33,526 nucleotides of DNA from Halolactibacillus halophilus (GTDB lineage: Bacteria; Bacillota; Bacilli; Bacillales; Amphibacillaceae). Made by a program: the position numbers and the translations under genes. Position 1 is the first letter of the stretch, and every line of letters starts with the position of its first letter. The DNA lies in contig NZ_FOXC01000030.1 of NCBI RefSeq assembly GCF_900115605.1, positions 1 through 33,526 on the forward strand. The letters run 5' to 3'. Positions 1 through 7,270 of the stretch are shown one piece after another. The notes beneath the pieces were generated by a model. That model had not been told where the DNA came from. It did no database searches and was given only the letters and a program-made list of their open reading frames with translations.

Positions 1-227
1 CATTGGGCGCACTGGGCGTATTTGACGCGTACCCTGTCTTTTGTCAGAACCTATACGTTCTATCAGACAGAACGATTCGACCCAAGCAAGTTGTGTTCCT
101 GGAGCGCACTATTTCCCCAACATGCTTTAACAGATGTTGAGAAAATAGGTTTGCGGCGGTTGGAAAGTAGAAAAACCTATGCTTAGTTGAACGAGCATGG
201 GTCGCCTTTAAGGTGTCCTTACGGAAT
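1..227. other. unassigned sequence upstream of an IS200/IS605-type right end
   Basis: No convincing gene is seen here. A frame open from the window edge to a stop at 184-186 gives a short peptide I cannot assign. By position, directly upstream of a right-end hairpin, it could be the degraded 3' end of a tnpB-type gene. I see neither the TnpB zinc-finger cysteines nor the RuvC motifs, so this is only a positional inference. The sequence is less AT-rich than the intergenic regions elsewhere in the window. Confidence 0.3.
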
Positions 228-863
228 CCCCTTCCTCAAACATTCGTGAGAATGTTAGGTGGGGGTAGTTCAATTAGTGATATTTATAAGTCAGGTGACC
301 GGGTATTAGTCGGTGGGATCAAAGGTGATGTGATTGATGTTGGGATCCTGCGGACGACCATTATGGAGATCGGTGGTTGGGTAGACGGGGACTTATATAA
401 CGGTCGGATTGTTCGGATTGCCAATAGCTTTGTCTTTAAAGAACCGGTGTATAACTATTCAGCAGATTTCCCATTTTTGTGGGATGAGGTAAAAGTTCCT
501 GTTAGGTTTGGTAGTAATTATGAACGTGCGCGCGTCATGTTGTATGAGGCAGCCGATGAGGTTGTCGGTAGGTACTCAAAAGAAGCGGAAAAAAACTGGG
601 ATCAGATGGTGAAAAAATATTTAATTGAACATGCACAAACAAAGCCACTTGTCTTAATGGTAGCGAATGATAATTGGGTAGAGTTTACGGTCAGGTATGT
701 TGTTGATTACAAGAAAAGACTCGGTGTAAAAGATGAATTATTTTCACATATTCTAAAAAAAGTTGAAAGTAGTCAAGACGTTGCACTTGCTTCTGCGACA
801 TTCGAGCTAGTCAGTGCGCCAACGATAGATATCAAGTCAGCAACGAGCAATAAAGACAGATAA
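213..863 (+). pseudogene. mscS: 5'-truncated mscS-family mechanosensitive channel
   Basis: The frame is open from a GTG at 213, but its first 21 codons lie in transposon-end sequence. MscS similarity begins at about 276 with DIYKSGDRVLVGG and continues through GDVIDVGILRTT, the beta domain just after the pore helix, then the alpha/beta cytoplasmic vestibule to a natural stop. The transmembrane helices TM1-TM3 that form the pore are missing. An intact protein would be a membrane channel opening on hypo-osmotic shock. This remnant can only give a soluble vestibule fragment, if it is expressed at all. The break coincides with the IS200/IS605 right end. A strong terminator follows at 901-940. Confidence 0.75.
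228..275 (+). mobile_element. IS200/IS605-type right-end hairpin (copy 1)
   Basis: This 48-bp segment contains a perfect stem AACATTC-GTGA-GAATGTT flanked by CCCC and GGGGG arms, and it ends in TAGTTCAATT. A near-identical inverted copy lies at 28598-28645 with three mismatches in 48. The hairpin followed by a short single-stranded tail matches the right ends of IS200/IS605-family transposons, which Y1 transposases recognise as hairpins and which also form the 3' part of TnpB omega RNA. Homology to MscS starts immediately after it, so this is a transposon-gene junction. No intact tnpA or tnpB is present. Confidence 0.65.
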
Positions 864-900
864 ACGACTCCCCCGTCTTCATTAACCACCTGTCGCAAAC

Positions 901-940
901 AAAAAACACCGCTAAATAAAAGGTATTTAGCGGTGTTTTT
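901..940. terminator. bidirectional Rho-independent terminator
   Basis: AAAAACACCGCTAAATA pairs with TATTTAGCGGTGTTTTT around an AAGG-type loop. An A tract on one side and a T tract on the other allow it to work in both directions. It serves the mscS remnant on the plus strand and the MarR gene (stop at 962) on the minus strand. Confidence 0.85.
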
Positions 941-961
941 GTATTGTGTGTAAAAAAGCCA

Positions 962-1393
962 TCAGACCTCTTCATCAAAATCAGACGCGATGATTGTTTT
1001 TAAAGCTTTTCTTAGCACAATCGCTTCCTCATCAGGGACGTCTTTTAGCACAACGGTATTTAAATGCTGGGTGACTTTTTCGATTGATTCTCTCATGACG
1101 TTTGCTTTGTCCGTTGGGGCAACCCAGACGTTTCTGCGACTATTTTCATCAATGGATCGCTCGATTAAATCAGCTTTTTGCATACGATCCAGAATACCAG
1201 ATACCGTTGGTGCTTCTAGATGTAGCATAGAACCGATTTGTTTAGGTGATAATGTACCTGCTTGCCACAAACAATTTAATACACCGTACTGTGCGGGGGT
1301 TAATTTATATTCTTGGAGTAGTTTACTAAAGTATTTGAATACCTTATTTTGACTAACGCTTAGCAAAAAATTCATACAATCATGTAATGCCAT
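962..1393 (-). CDS. MarR-family transcriptional regulator
   Basis: A 143-residue protein with the usual MarR length and layout. Helices at both ends form a dimer interface around a winged helix-turn-helix. LTPAQYGVLNCLWQ (about 31-44) is the first helix of the wHTH. SPKQIGSMLHLEAPTVSGILDRMQKADLIER (about 49-79, in pieces) is the HTH with its recognition helix, and the wing is NSRRNVWV. MarR proteins bind palindromes as dimers and let go on binding phenolic or oxidant ligands. The gene is divergent from the quinone/enoyl reductase at 1501, and a palindrome sits in the shared promoter, so it very likely controls that gene and itself. The ligand is unknown. The ATG is preceded by AGGAATG. Confidence 0.88.
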   Translation of the reverse strand: MALHDCMNFLLSVSQNKVFKYFSKLLQEYKLTPAQYGVLNCLWQAGTLSPKQIGSMLHLEAPTVSGILDRMQKADLIERSIDENSRRNVWVAPTDKANVMRESIEKVTQHLNTVVLKDVPDEEAIVLRKALKTIIASDFDEEV

Positions 1394-1412
1394 ATAAACA
1401 TTCCTTTCTATA

Positions 1413-1441
1413 TTGACGTAACTATCATAGCATGTTAATCT
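1413..1441 (+). promoter_or_regulatory. promoter of the reductase gene with a MarR-type palindrome in its spacer
   Basis: TTGACG (1413-1418) and TAATCT (1436-1441) are separated by 17 bp. The spacer is almost exactly filled by an imperfect inverted repeat at 1419-1437, TAACTATCATAGCATGTTA, with TAAC/GTTA arms. A dimeric regulator bound there would block RNA polymerase. The ribosome site AAAGGAG lies at about 1486-1492, nine bases before the ATG at 1501. Confidence 0.6.
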
Positions 1442-1500
1442 TTTAATGAAAACATTTTTGGTTAAAAACTATTTTTATAAAAAACAAAGGAGATTATGCA

Positions 1501-2490
1501 ATGAATTCATTTAAAGCACTCGTCGTTAAAGAAGAAAATGAAGCCGTGACCTTTGGTATTGAAGATGTAGTGGAGGACACATTATCTGAAGGAGACGTAC
1601 TTATTAAAGTGGCGTATTCTTCACTCAACTATAAAGATATGCTGGCGGTACAAAAAAATGGGGGTGTGATTAGAAATTACCCAATGATTCCTGGAATAGA
1701 CTTAAGTGGTACCGTTGTTCGTTCCGAACATGAAGCGTATGAGGAAGGTCAAGAAGTCATCGTGACAGGTTTTGAGCTTGGTATGACGCATACAGGTGGA
1801 TTTGCTGAATATGCGAGAGTGCCAGCTGATTGGATCGTTCCTTTACCTAAAGGGCTGACGTTAAAAGACGCGATGGTCTTTGGTACAGCTGGTGTAACGG
1901 CCGCTCTTTCAATCGCCGCTTTAGAGAAAAATGGCCTCAGAACTGATCACCATGCAGACATTTTAGTGACGGGGGCAACCGGAGGTGTTGGCAGTCTCGC
2001 ACTGCAAATGTTAGCTAAGAGTGGTTACACAAATATCACAGCTCTCGTGCGTAAAAGTTATCAAGAGGAAGTAGCAAAACAATTAGGTGCGACAAAGATC
2101 ATTTATCCAGAAGATTTAGGAGAACTAAAAGGACCGCTTAACAAGCAGAAATATGACTATGTATTAGATACCGTTGGTGGCGATGTGGCCTCAACAATCA
2201 TTCCTCAACTATCGTATAGAGGTAGCATGACTATGTGTGGGAATGCTGCAGGTTTTAAACTATCAACAACAGTTTTACCATTTATCTTAAGAGGCGTAAA
2301 TTTACTTGGTATTGATTCGGTAAATGTGCCTATACAAGAACGCTCTGAGCTATGGGGTAAACTAGCAAGTGAATGGAATGTATCACAAACAGCACTAACG
2401 AACGAAGTATCATTAACAGGCCTAACAGAAAAAATCACAGCTATCAAAAATGGTGAACACTTAGGTAGAACAATTGTAAAATTTGATTAA
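1501..2490 (+). CDS. YhdH/YhfP-family (AcuI-like) zinc-free MDR oxidoreductase
   Basis: A 329-residue medium-chain dehydrogenase/reductase of the YhdH/AcuI group, the usual length. SSLNYKDMLA and YPMIPGIDLSGTV form the N-terminal GroES-like domain. TGATGGVGSLALQMLAKSGY (about 157-176) is the Rossmann nucleotide-binding loop. LDTVGGD and the C-terminal LGRTIVKF are family hallmarks. Zinc ligands of the alcohol dehydrogenases are absent. Members reduce acryloyl-CoA or quinones and other activated double bonds with NADPH in the cytosol, and the substrate here cannot be told. Divergence from a MarR gene suggests induction by reactive electrophiles or quinones. The start is supported by AAAGGAG. 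It stands alone, with a hairpin downstream at 2576-2620. Confidence 0.85.
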   Translation: MNSFKALVVKEENEAVTFGIEDVVEDTLSEGDVLIKVAYSSLNYKDMLAVQKNGGVIRNYPMIPGIDLSGTVVRSEHEAYEEGQEVIVTGFELGMTHTGGFAEYARVPADWIVPLPKGLTLKDAMVFGTAGVTAALSIAALEKNGLRTDHHADILVTGATGGVGSLALQMLAKSGYTNITALVRKSYQEEVAKQLGATKIIYPEDLGELKGPLNKQKYDYVLDTVGGDVASTIIPQLSYRGSMTMCGNAAGFKLSTTVLPFILRGVNLLGIDSVNVPIQERSELWGKLASEWNVSQTALTNEVSLTGLTEKITAIKNGEHLGRTIVKFD

Positions 2491-2575
2491 ATGAGCCCTT
2501 TTTATGAGTATTGTTAAATGTTCATTCATTATTATGTTTCCAAAAGCCAGAACATAAATGGCGTATAAATACTTA

Positions 2576-2620
2576 TAGCGGTAACTAGCGTAGTAGATAA
2601 AACGACGTTAGTTACCGCTA
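2576..2620. terminator. 15-bp-stem hairpin, probable terminator after the MDR reductase
   Basis: TAGCGGTAACTAGCG pairs with CGTTAGTTACCGCTA (one G-T pair) around a 15-base loop. It is followed by TTTATGTG rather than a clean T run, so termination may be weak. It lies between two convergent genes (stops at 2490 and 2788). The rest of 2491-2787 shows no gene. Confidence 0.5.
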
Positions 2621-2787
2621 TTTATGTGTATCTAATACCATCCGCCCTTATGTTTATCCCTATTAATAGTGGCTGCTTTTTGCTGTGTCACTATTGCAGT
2701 GCAGCCGGTCTAATGCGTGTTATAGCTTTGTTGTCGAAGCTGTAACATGAGACAAGATAGATGAACAGCACCACTATTGTGTGCGAA

Positions 2788-3975
2788 TTATGCCTTTTCA
2801 GATGCACCGGAACCTGCATCAACACCATGGTCTTGTTGTGATGCACCAGAACCGGCATCAATGTCGCCTTCTAATGTTAACCCTGTTTGTTTTAGGTACC
2901 AATCAACAATTGGTTTAAAGTCAAGAATGAATTCATTAATTCCTTTATAGTTACCTTCTTCATCGTGCATCGCTTGGTAGTTGTGAACAACAAACTTATC
3001 TGGACCATGTGTTGGCACATGTACACGAACAACATCTTGACGACCAGAGCGAAGCTGTTGAATAACCCATTCAACACTGCTGAGTGAACGCTCAGGGTGA
3101 CATAAGGCAAGTGGGTTACCTGCTTGACCAGGAACGCGGTCAGCTAACATATCCTCTGCTTCTTTGGTGTAGTTATAATACAAGAATTGATTGTTGTCAT
3201 CCGCGTACGTTAATTCCATCGGCATCGAAGCTAGAAATGTGTTAATTTGATCAACGGTAAGAATACCGCGATTAAGCTTTACGTACGTATTACCTTCGAC
3301 AGCATTTACTTTAGCTGCTGCTTGTTCGACCCAATCTTCAGCTGCCATATCAATCTCTTTAATGGTTGTGTCGATTGTTCCAGTGACATGTAAGTCCTCT
3401 TTTGGAAGGGGCTCTTCTTTTGGAGCTTCTAAACGATTCACCAGTCGAACAAATTCAACAAATTTCTCAAGAACCCCTTGTAAGAACTTCACGGTATTGG
3501 TATCTATTAATTGATCATTCTCATTGAATGACTCTTTGACTTTACCTAGTAAAAATTCATTCCCAGGCATAACAATCGCATTTACCCCCGGCGCATCAAG
3601 GATTTGACGCAAGTGCAGTTGAGCACGAGAGGATCCTTGGTCATAGTACGACGCACCGACAATCATCACGGGTTTATTTTCTAATGGGTGAATTTTAAAC
3701 GATAACCACTCGAGCACACTTTTTAAACCAGCAGGGATGGTGTGATTATGTTCAGGCGTAGCAATGATGACCCCGTCAGCAGCTAGTATTTTTTGATTGA
3801 GGTTTTGAATGGGTGAACTATTTGTTTGATCATCACTTTGATTAAACATCGGGATATCTTTAATTTCTACGACATCTAATTCAAATAGATCTTGATATTG
3901 CGTCTTAATAAATTGTAGCAACTTACGATTATATGATAAGTCGGCATTTGAACCGACAATTCCAACAAATTTCAT
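2788..3975 (-). CDS. NADPH-dependent FMN reductase fused to a PAS (DUF438-like) domain with a tandem ApbE flavinylation tail
   Basis: A 395-residue cytosolic protein with no signal peptide or membrane segment. Residues 1-180 are a flavodoxin-like FMN_red domain: VGIVGSNADLSYNRKLLQF at the phosphate loop, ATPEHNHTIPAGLKSVLEWLS, and SSRAQLHLRQILDAPG. About 235-360 is a PAS domain of the DUF438 type: MPMELTYADDNNQFLYYN, ALCHPERSLSSVEWVIQQLRSGR and the strand KFVVHNYQAMHDEEGNYKG. The tail carries DAGSGAS twice, at 373-379 and 386-392. This fits the Dxx(S/T)GA(S/T) motif whose last residue ApbE links to FMN, so Ser379 and Ser392 are the expected sites. An apbE gene lies two genes upstream in the same operon. 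The likely role is an NADPH- or NADH-fed flavin electron shuttle or redox sensor. The acceptor is unknown. Confidence 0.82.
   Translation of the reverse strand: MKFVGIVGSNADLSYNRKLLQFIKTQYQDLFELDVVEIKDIPMFNQSDDQTNSSPIQNLNQKILAADGVIIATPEHNHTIPAGLKSVLEWLSFKIHPLENKPVMIVGASYYDQGSSRAQLHLRQILDAPGVNAIVMPGNEFLLGKVKESFNENDQLIDTNTVKFLQGVLEKFVEFVRLVNRLEAPKEEPLPKEDLHVTGTIDTTIKEIDMAAEDWVEQAAAKVNAVEGNTYVKLNRGILTVDQINTFLASMPMELTYADDNNQFLYYNYTKEAEDMLADRVPGQAGNPLALCHPERSLSSVEWVIQQLRSGRQDVVRVHVPTHGPDKFVVHNYQAMHDEEGNYKGINEFILDFKPIVDWYLKQTGLTLEGDIDAGSGASQQDHGVDAGSGASEKA
2800..2861 (-). repeat. tandem coding repeat encoding two flavinylation motifs
   Basis: Two 22-bp copies at 2801-2822 and 2840-2861 differ at two positions and are 39 bp (13 codons) apart. 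Each encodes DAGSGAS. The differences leave the peptide unchanged, so the amino-acid motif has been kept while the DNA drifted. Confidence 0.8.
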
Positions 3976-3995
3976 TTGTCTTCGCTCCCTTTATA

Positions 3996-4604
3996 TTATA
4001 GATTGTCCCAAGAGAAGTTTTCAGCCGCTTTTTTATTGCTTCCGTGGGCATGGATCAATTGATTGATTAAATCAACAAAAGTTATGAAATCAGCAAATAA
4101 TCCTGTTAATTTTTCTACTTGACTCGAGTCGAGTAATTGATTATCTTCATTAAATGCTTGTAGTGAATGGGCTAATAAAAATTCAGAACTTGGCATAATA
4201 CGCGCTTTAAGTTCCGGTGCATCAAGGATTTGGCGTAAGTGTGCTTGTGCTCGTGAAGAACCAAGTGTGCCATAAGACGCACCAGTAATCATCACAGGTT
4301 TATCAACAAACGGATAAATACCGTAAGATAACCAGTTTAAAGCATTCATTAGTGATGCAGGTACTGCATGATCATACTCGGGTGTGCTAATAATGACGCC
4401 ATCTGCTTGTTCAATTTTATTTGCCATTACCTTTACTTCATCTGGTACTATTCGGTCTTTGGGTTTATTAAAAACAGGTAGACCTTTAATCTCCATTAAT
4501 TCGATTGTTGCTTGATCTTTAAAATATGTTTGAATAAATTGCAGCAGTTGTCGATTTGTTGATTGATCTGAGTTTGTTCCAACTAAACCAATAAAATGTT
4601 TCAT
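3996..4604 (-). CDS. NADPH-dependent FMN reductase (FMN_red family)
   Basis: A 202-residue flavodoxin-like flavin reductase, usual length for the family. LVGTNSDQSTNRQLLQFIQ is the N-terminal phosphate-binding loop. STPEYDHAVPASLMNALNWLS is the FMN-contacting signature. GASYGTLGSSRAQAHLRQIL completes the fold. It is a close paralogue of the N-terminal domain of the next gene (2788-3975) but has neither the PAS domain nor the DAGSGAS tail. It ends with WDNL. The start has AAAGGAG upstream. It lies 34 bp after apbE and 20 bp before the fusion gene, so the pair may form a heteromer in which this subunit takes hydride from NAD(P)H. That pairing is inference. It could equally supply FMNH2 on its own. 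Confidence 0.85.
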   Translation of the reverse strand: MKHFIGLVGTNSDQSTNRQLLQFIQTYFKDQATIELMEIKGLPVFNKPKDRIVPDEVKVMANKIEQADGVIISTPEYDHAVPASLMNALNWLSYGIYPFVDKPVMITGASYGTLGSSRAQAHLRQILDAPELKARIMPSSEFLLAHSLQAFNEDNQLLDSSQVEKLTGLFADFITFVDLINQLIHAHGSNKKAAENFSWDNL

Positions 4605-4637
4605 TTTGTGACTCTCCTTTTTATGTTTAATGTTAGA

Positions 4638-5582
4638 TTATATCGCATGACTTAAAGGGACGATCTGATGTTTAATTGTTTCTGATAGATGGATGTGTCG
4701 ATCTTTTGTGATGATAATAGCGTCAATATTATTTGAATCATTTACAAAAGATAATATGTTTTCAACGCTTAAACCAAAAAGACGTGTGGAAAAAATCTCA
4801 GCTTCTAACGACGTGTCCGAAATGATCGTCAAACTTAATATGTCTGTTTCAATCGGGTAACCTGTTTTGGGGTCAAAGATATGATGATAGCTTTGATTAC
4901 CATGTTTTAATTGCCGTTCGTATACACCCGAAGTGACAACGGATTGATTTAATGTATCCACCGCCAACATATAGTTACCTCTAGGCTTCTCGGGGTCTTG
5001 AATCCCAATGCGGTAATAACCAGACGCTCGTTTAGGTGACGGTCCAAACGAAAGGAAGTTTCCACCAAGATTAATAAAGCCTGTTGTTGCTTGATTTTCA
5101 CATGTCGAGATGATCCGGTCGGCAATATAACCTTTTGCTAGAGCACCTAAGTCGATCTCCATCTCTTTTTTAGGAAGGTAGACGGTTTTTTTCTCATCAT
5201 TTAATTCAATTAAGTTGGGATCTGTTGAAGCTAGGGCTTCCATGATTAAGTCATCTGAAGGTTTCTTAGCATCGTCAAAACCAATATGCCATTGTTTAAC
5301 TAATGGACCTAAAGCAATATTTAAATAACTGGGTGTTATTAAGCTATGCTTCTTACCGAGTGCTATCAACTTATAAAGGTCATCATGAACAGTTATCGGT
5401 GTAACGCCTGCGCAATGATGAAGCGCCATTAATTCTGATTGGGGGTCATTTGCATTAAAGCGTGTCTCATATACCTTTAAATCGTGAGTTAATTGCTTAA
5501 GCAGGGTGCTACTACTCGGACTATCAACCATTAAATCAATTTTAGTCCCGATCATGTGTAATGTTTGCTCCTCTATACTCAT
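4638..5582 (-). CDS. apbE: FAD:protein FMN transferase, cytosolic (ApbE)
   Basis: ApbE moves FMN from FAD onto a Ser/Thr of its target through a phosphoester bond and needs Mg2+. Visible motifs are IDLGALAKGYIAD (about 143-155), GFINLGGNF, the hallmark HHIFDPKTGYP (233-243), and SDTSLEAEIFST near 255-266 where most ApbEs read ADAL(S/A)T. There is no signal peptide or lipobox, unlike periplasmic or secreted ApbEs, so it should modify cytosolic targets. The FMN reductase-PAS protein of the same operon carries two matching sites. I start it at ATG 5582, nine bases after GAGG. A GTG at 5597 overlapping the upstream stop is the alternative and adds five residues. Length is 314. Confidence 0.88.
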   Translation of the reverse strand: MSIEEQTLHMIGTKIDLMVDSPSSSTLLKQLTHDLKVYETRFNANDPQSELMALHHCAGVTPITVHDDLYKLIALGKKHSLITPSYLNIALGPLVKQWHIGFDDAKKPSDDLIMEALASTDPNLIELNDEKKTVYLPKKEMEIDLGALAKGYIADRIISTCENQATTGFINLGGNFLSFGPSPKRASGYYRIGIQDPEKPRGNYMLAVDTLNQSVVTSGVYERQLKHGNQSYHHIFDPKTGYPIETDILSLTIISDTSLEAEIFSTRLFGLSVENILSFVNDSNNIDAIIITKDRHIHLSETIKHQIVPLSHAI

Positions 5583-5593
5583 GGCTATAATCC

Positions 5594-6472
5594 TCACTCT
5601 TCGCTAGGCTTTTTTTCTAAAACAAAAGCCTCTAGGTCGCGTAATTCAGTTAAGGCAATATCATTACGGTTAATTTTCGAGTAAGCACGTGCGTCATAAA
5701 TAAGTTCTAAAATCTTATCATTAGCTTCCTTTTTTACGATGGCGTTTTTCGCTAATTGAATAGCGGCTCGGGCCAAATAATACGTGACATGGTTATCTGA
5801 ACAAATATTAACCGCATAGTGAAGAAGGGCATCACTAATGTCTAACTCATCAATTTTTGCGTAAAAAACACCACATTGAAAAACGATATTAAGGACGCGC
5901 CATGTATCTTCCATATTTTTAGCGGGGTAATTATATATTTTTTCAAGGACTTTATTGAAATAGAACTCAGCTTTTATTAAATCACCTTCGCGGGAGTAAA
6001 CCATTCCAATCCCTGTATAAGCTAATAATCTAAAAATCACGGTATCAATCTTCTCTTCTTCAAGTAATATTTGATCAAAGGTAAACGAAATATCCATGAT
6101 CAGTTTTTCTTGAAAAATCATAATAAACCCATTTAAGTAGTGGTAACGCAACACAAGTTGAGTATCTTCTATTTGTGAAATATCAATACTTGTAATTAAT
6201 GCTTCTGCACGTTCATATTTACTTGTGATAAGGAAAAACTCGGCTTTATTCATTTTTTCAACAACTTCTGAGTATTTTACGCCAACCTTAGGGAATAGCT
6301 CACTTAAAGGTAAGTTAATCCGATTGCATAACTTAATTAAGATTTTCAAATTAGGTATGTGGCCATTGTTTTCAAATCGACTCAGTGTTGCTTGTGTACA
6401 GATACCCTCAGCTAGTTCACTCTGTGATAATCCTTGATCTTTTCTAGCATCGATAAAACGTTGAATATTCAT
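5594..6472 (-). CDS. HTH regulator with TPR-like C-terminal domain (Rgg/RNPP-like architecture)
   Basis: A 292-residue protein. Residues 1-60 are an XRE/Cro helix-turn-helix (ARKDQGLSQSELAEGICTQATLSRFENNG). The remaining 230 residues are all helical with TPR-like periodicity (KAEFFLITSKYERAEALI, KAEFYFNKVLEKIYNYP). This layout is shared with Rgg, MutR and PlcR regulators, whose C-terminal repeats bind small peptides, though many relatives have no known peptide. I found no convincing pheromone-like peptide next to it. It is the first gene of the operon (apbE follows at once), so it probably controls its own operon. The ribosome site GGAGGG precedes the ATG. Confidence 0.82.
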   Translation of the reverse strand: MNIQRFIDARKDQGLSQSELAEGICTQATLSRFENNGHIPNLKILIKLCNRINLPLSELFPKVGVKYSEVVEKMNKAEFFLITSKYERAEALITSIDISQIEDTQLVLRYHYLNGFIMIFQEKLIMDISFTFDQILLEEEKIDTVIFRLLAYTGIGMVYSREGDLIKAEFYFNKVLEKIYNYPAKNMEDTWRVLNIVFQCGVFYAKIDELDISDALLHYAVNICSDNHVTYYLARAAIQLAKNAIVKKEANDKILELIYDARAYSKINRNDIALTELRDLEAFVLEKKPSEE

Positions 6473-6521
6473 ATATTTCCCTCCAATAAGTAAATGTACT
6501 AGTAAATCATCTATGACATAG

Positions 6522-6550
6522 AGATAATCGGTTTGTGTGTTTATTCACAA
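6522..6550 (-). promoter_or_regulatory. promoter of the regulator-apbE operon with a Crp/Fnr-type site
   Basis: Read on the minus strand, TTGTGA (6550-6545) and TTATCT (6527-6522) are 17 bp apart. At 6534-6549 lies TGTGT-N6-TCACA, nine of ten matches to the Crp/Fnr palindrome TGTGA-N6-TCACA. It covers the -35 element and spacer, a position that would favour repression from this promoter. A second inverted repeat, ATGTGTAATCACAT, lies further upstream near 6672-6686. Control by an Fnr- or ArcR-like oxygen/redox regulator is inferred. Confidence 0.45.
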
Positions 6551-7041
6551 TAAAGCATTAAGCTAATCATACGCTTAGATAAAAAATGAGTCAATTAAAT
6601 ATATAAAAAAATATATAAAATTACCGACGTTTGTGAATTTTTTGAACTATTGATAGTGAAATCAAGAAAAAAGATGTGTAATCACATAGGGGTGCAATGC
6701 TAAATAGATTTGAAAGTTGTTTTATTGATGTTGCTTTATATAATAAAATATATATCCATACTTAATATACTCACAACGGATTAGGCGTATTTGCGTTTTC
6801 AACAAGAACATAAGTTATTTAAAAAGTTTGATATGCCAATCAGACAGTGTAAAGCCTTTATTTAGATCATATATAACCTGTTTCAATTGGGTGATTGCCA
6901 CACGTAACATTTACGCAAACTTCTAACATTAAAGTAACTACCTAATAGCGAAAAAGCGAGGGGGGCATGATTGGAAGAATGATACTAACTGATATTAATA
7001 CTAGCGTTAGAGCACTTAAGAATAGATGTGATTTTTTCAAA
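6551..7041. other. gene-free AT-rich region
   Basis: About 490 bp upstream of the regulator-apbE operon with no convincing coding sequence on either strand. It holds the ATGTGTAATCACAT inverted repeat mentioned under the operon promoter and several AT-rich runs. A 30-codon frame at 6968-7060 has no recognisable product. Confidence 0.5.
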
Positions 7042-7230
7042 TTAACCAAACGTAATTAATAAACGCTTCATTAAATCATTATGTTTAACTCGGTCATCTC
7101 TTTGACCATTAAATTTATAGCGTGTGTCTACCAACACATCAGTGATATTTTCCGTGCGAATTAAAAATCACCCCAGGCCTGTCACAAAATTGTCATAACT
7201 AAAGTTAAAGCCGATATGAGTTGTTTTCAT
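7042..7230 (-). pseudogene. decayed DUF488-like gene fragment
   Basis: From ATG 7230 the frame reads MKTTHIGFNFSYDNFVTGLG, hits a TGA at 7168-7170, and continues in the same frame as FLIRTENITDVLVDTRYKFN and further to a TAA at 7042. The TIG..S...F...L and ...I..LVDVR pattern matches the N-terminal third of DUF488 proteins (about 120-180 residues when intact), and only about 60 codons remain. It carries a nonsense codon and lacks its 3' end, so it is a relic. The assignment rests on a short pattern and is tentative. Confidence 0.4.
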
Positions 7231-7270
7231 GTTGGTTTCATCATTTTTAAGGCTTTTCTTATGACAAAAT

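Noticed and set aside
1-227. An intact tnpB or tnpA gene at the left edge
   Set aside because: No frame shows the HUH/Y1 or RuvC and zinc-finger motifs. The open stretch from the edge is short and unassigned.
990-1352. A 120-codon plus-strand frame
   Set aside because: It lies wholly antisense to the well-supported MarR gene and has no domain or ribosome site.
2661-2710. GGCTGC ... GCAGCC pairing near 2671-2705 as a second terminator
   Set aside because: The arms are only six bases with a long loop and no T run. The 2576-2620 hairpin is far better.
6968-7060. A 30-codon frame starting ATG after a GGGGGG run
   Set aside because: The G run is only one base from the ATG, too close for a ribosome site. 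The peptide has no recognisable feature and it overlaps the DUF488-like relic in antisense.
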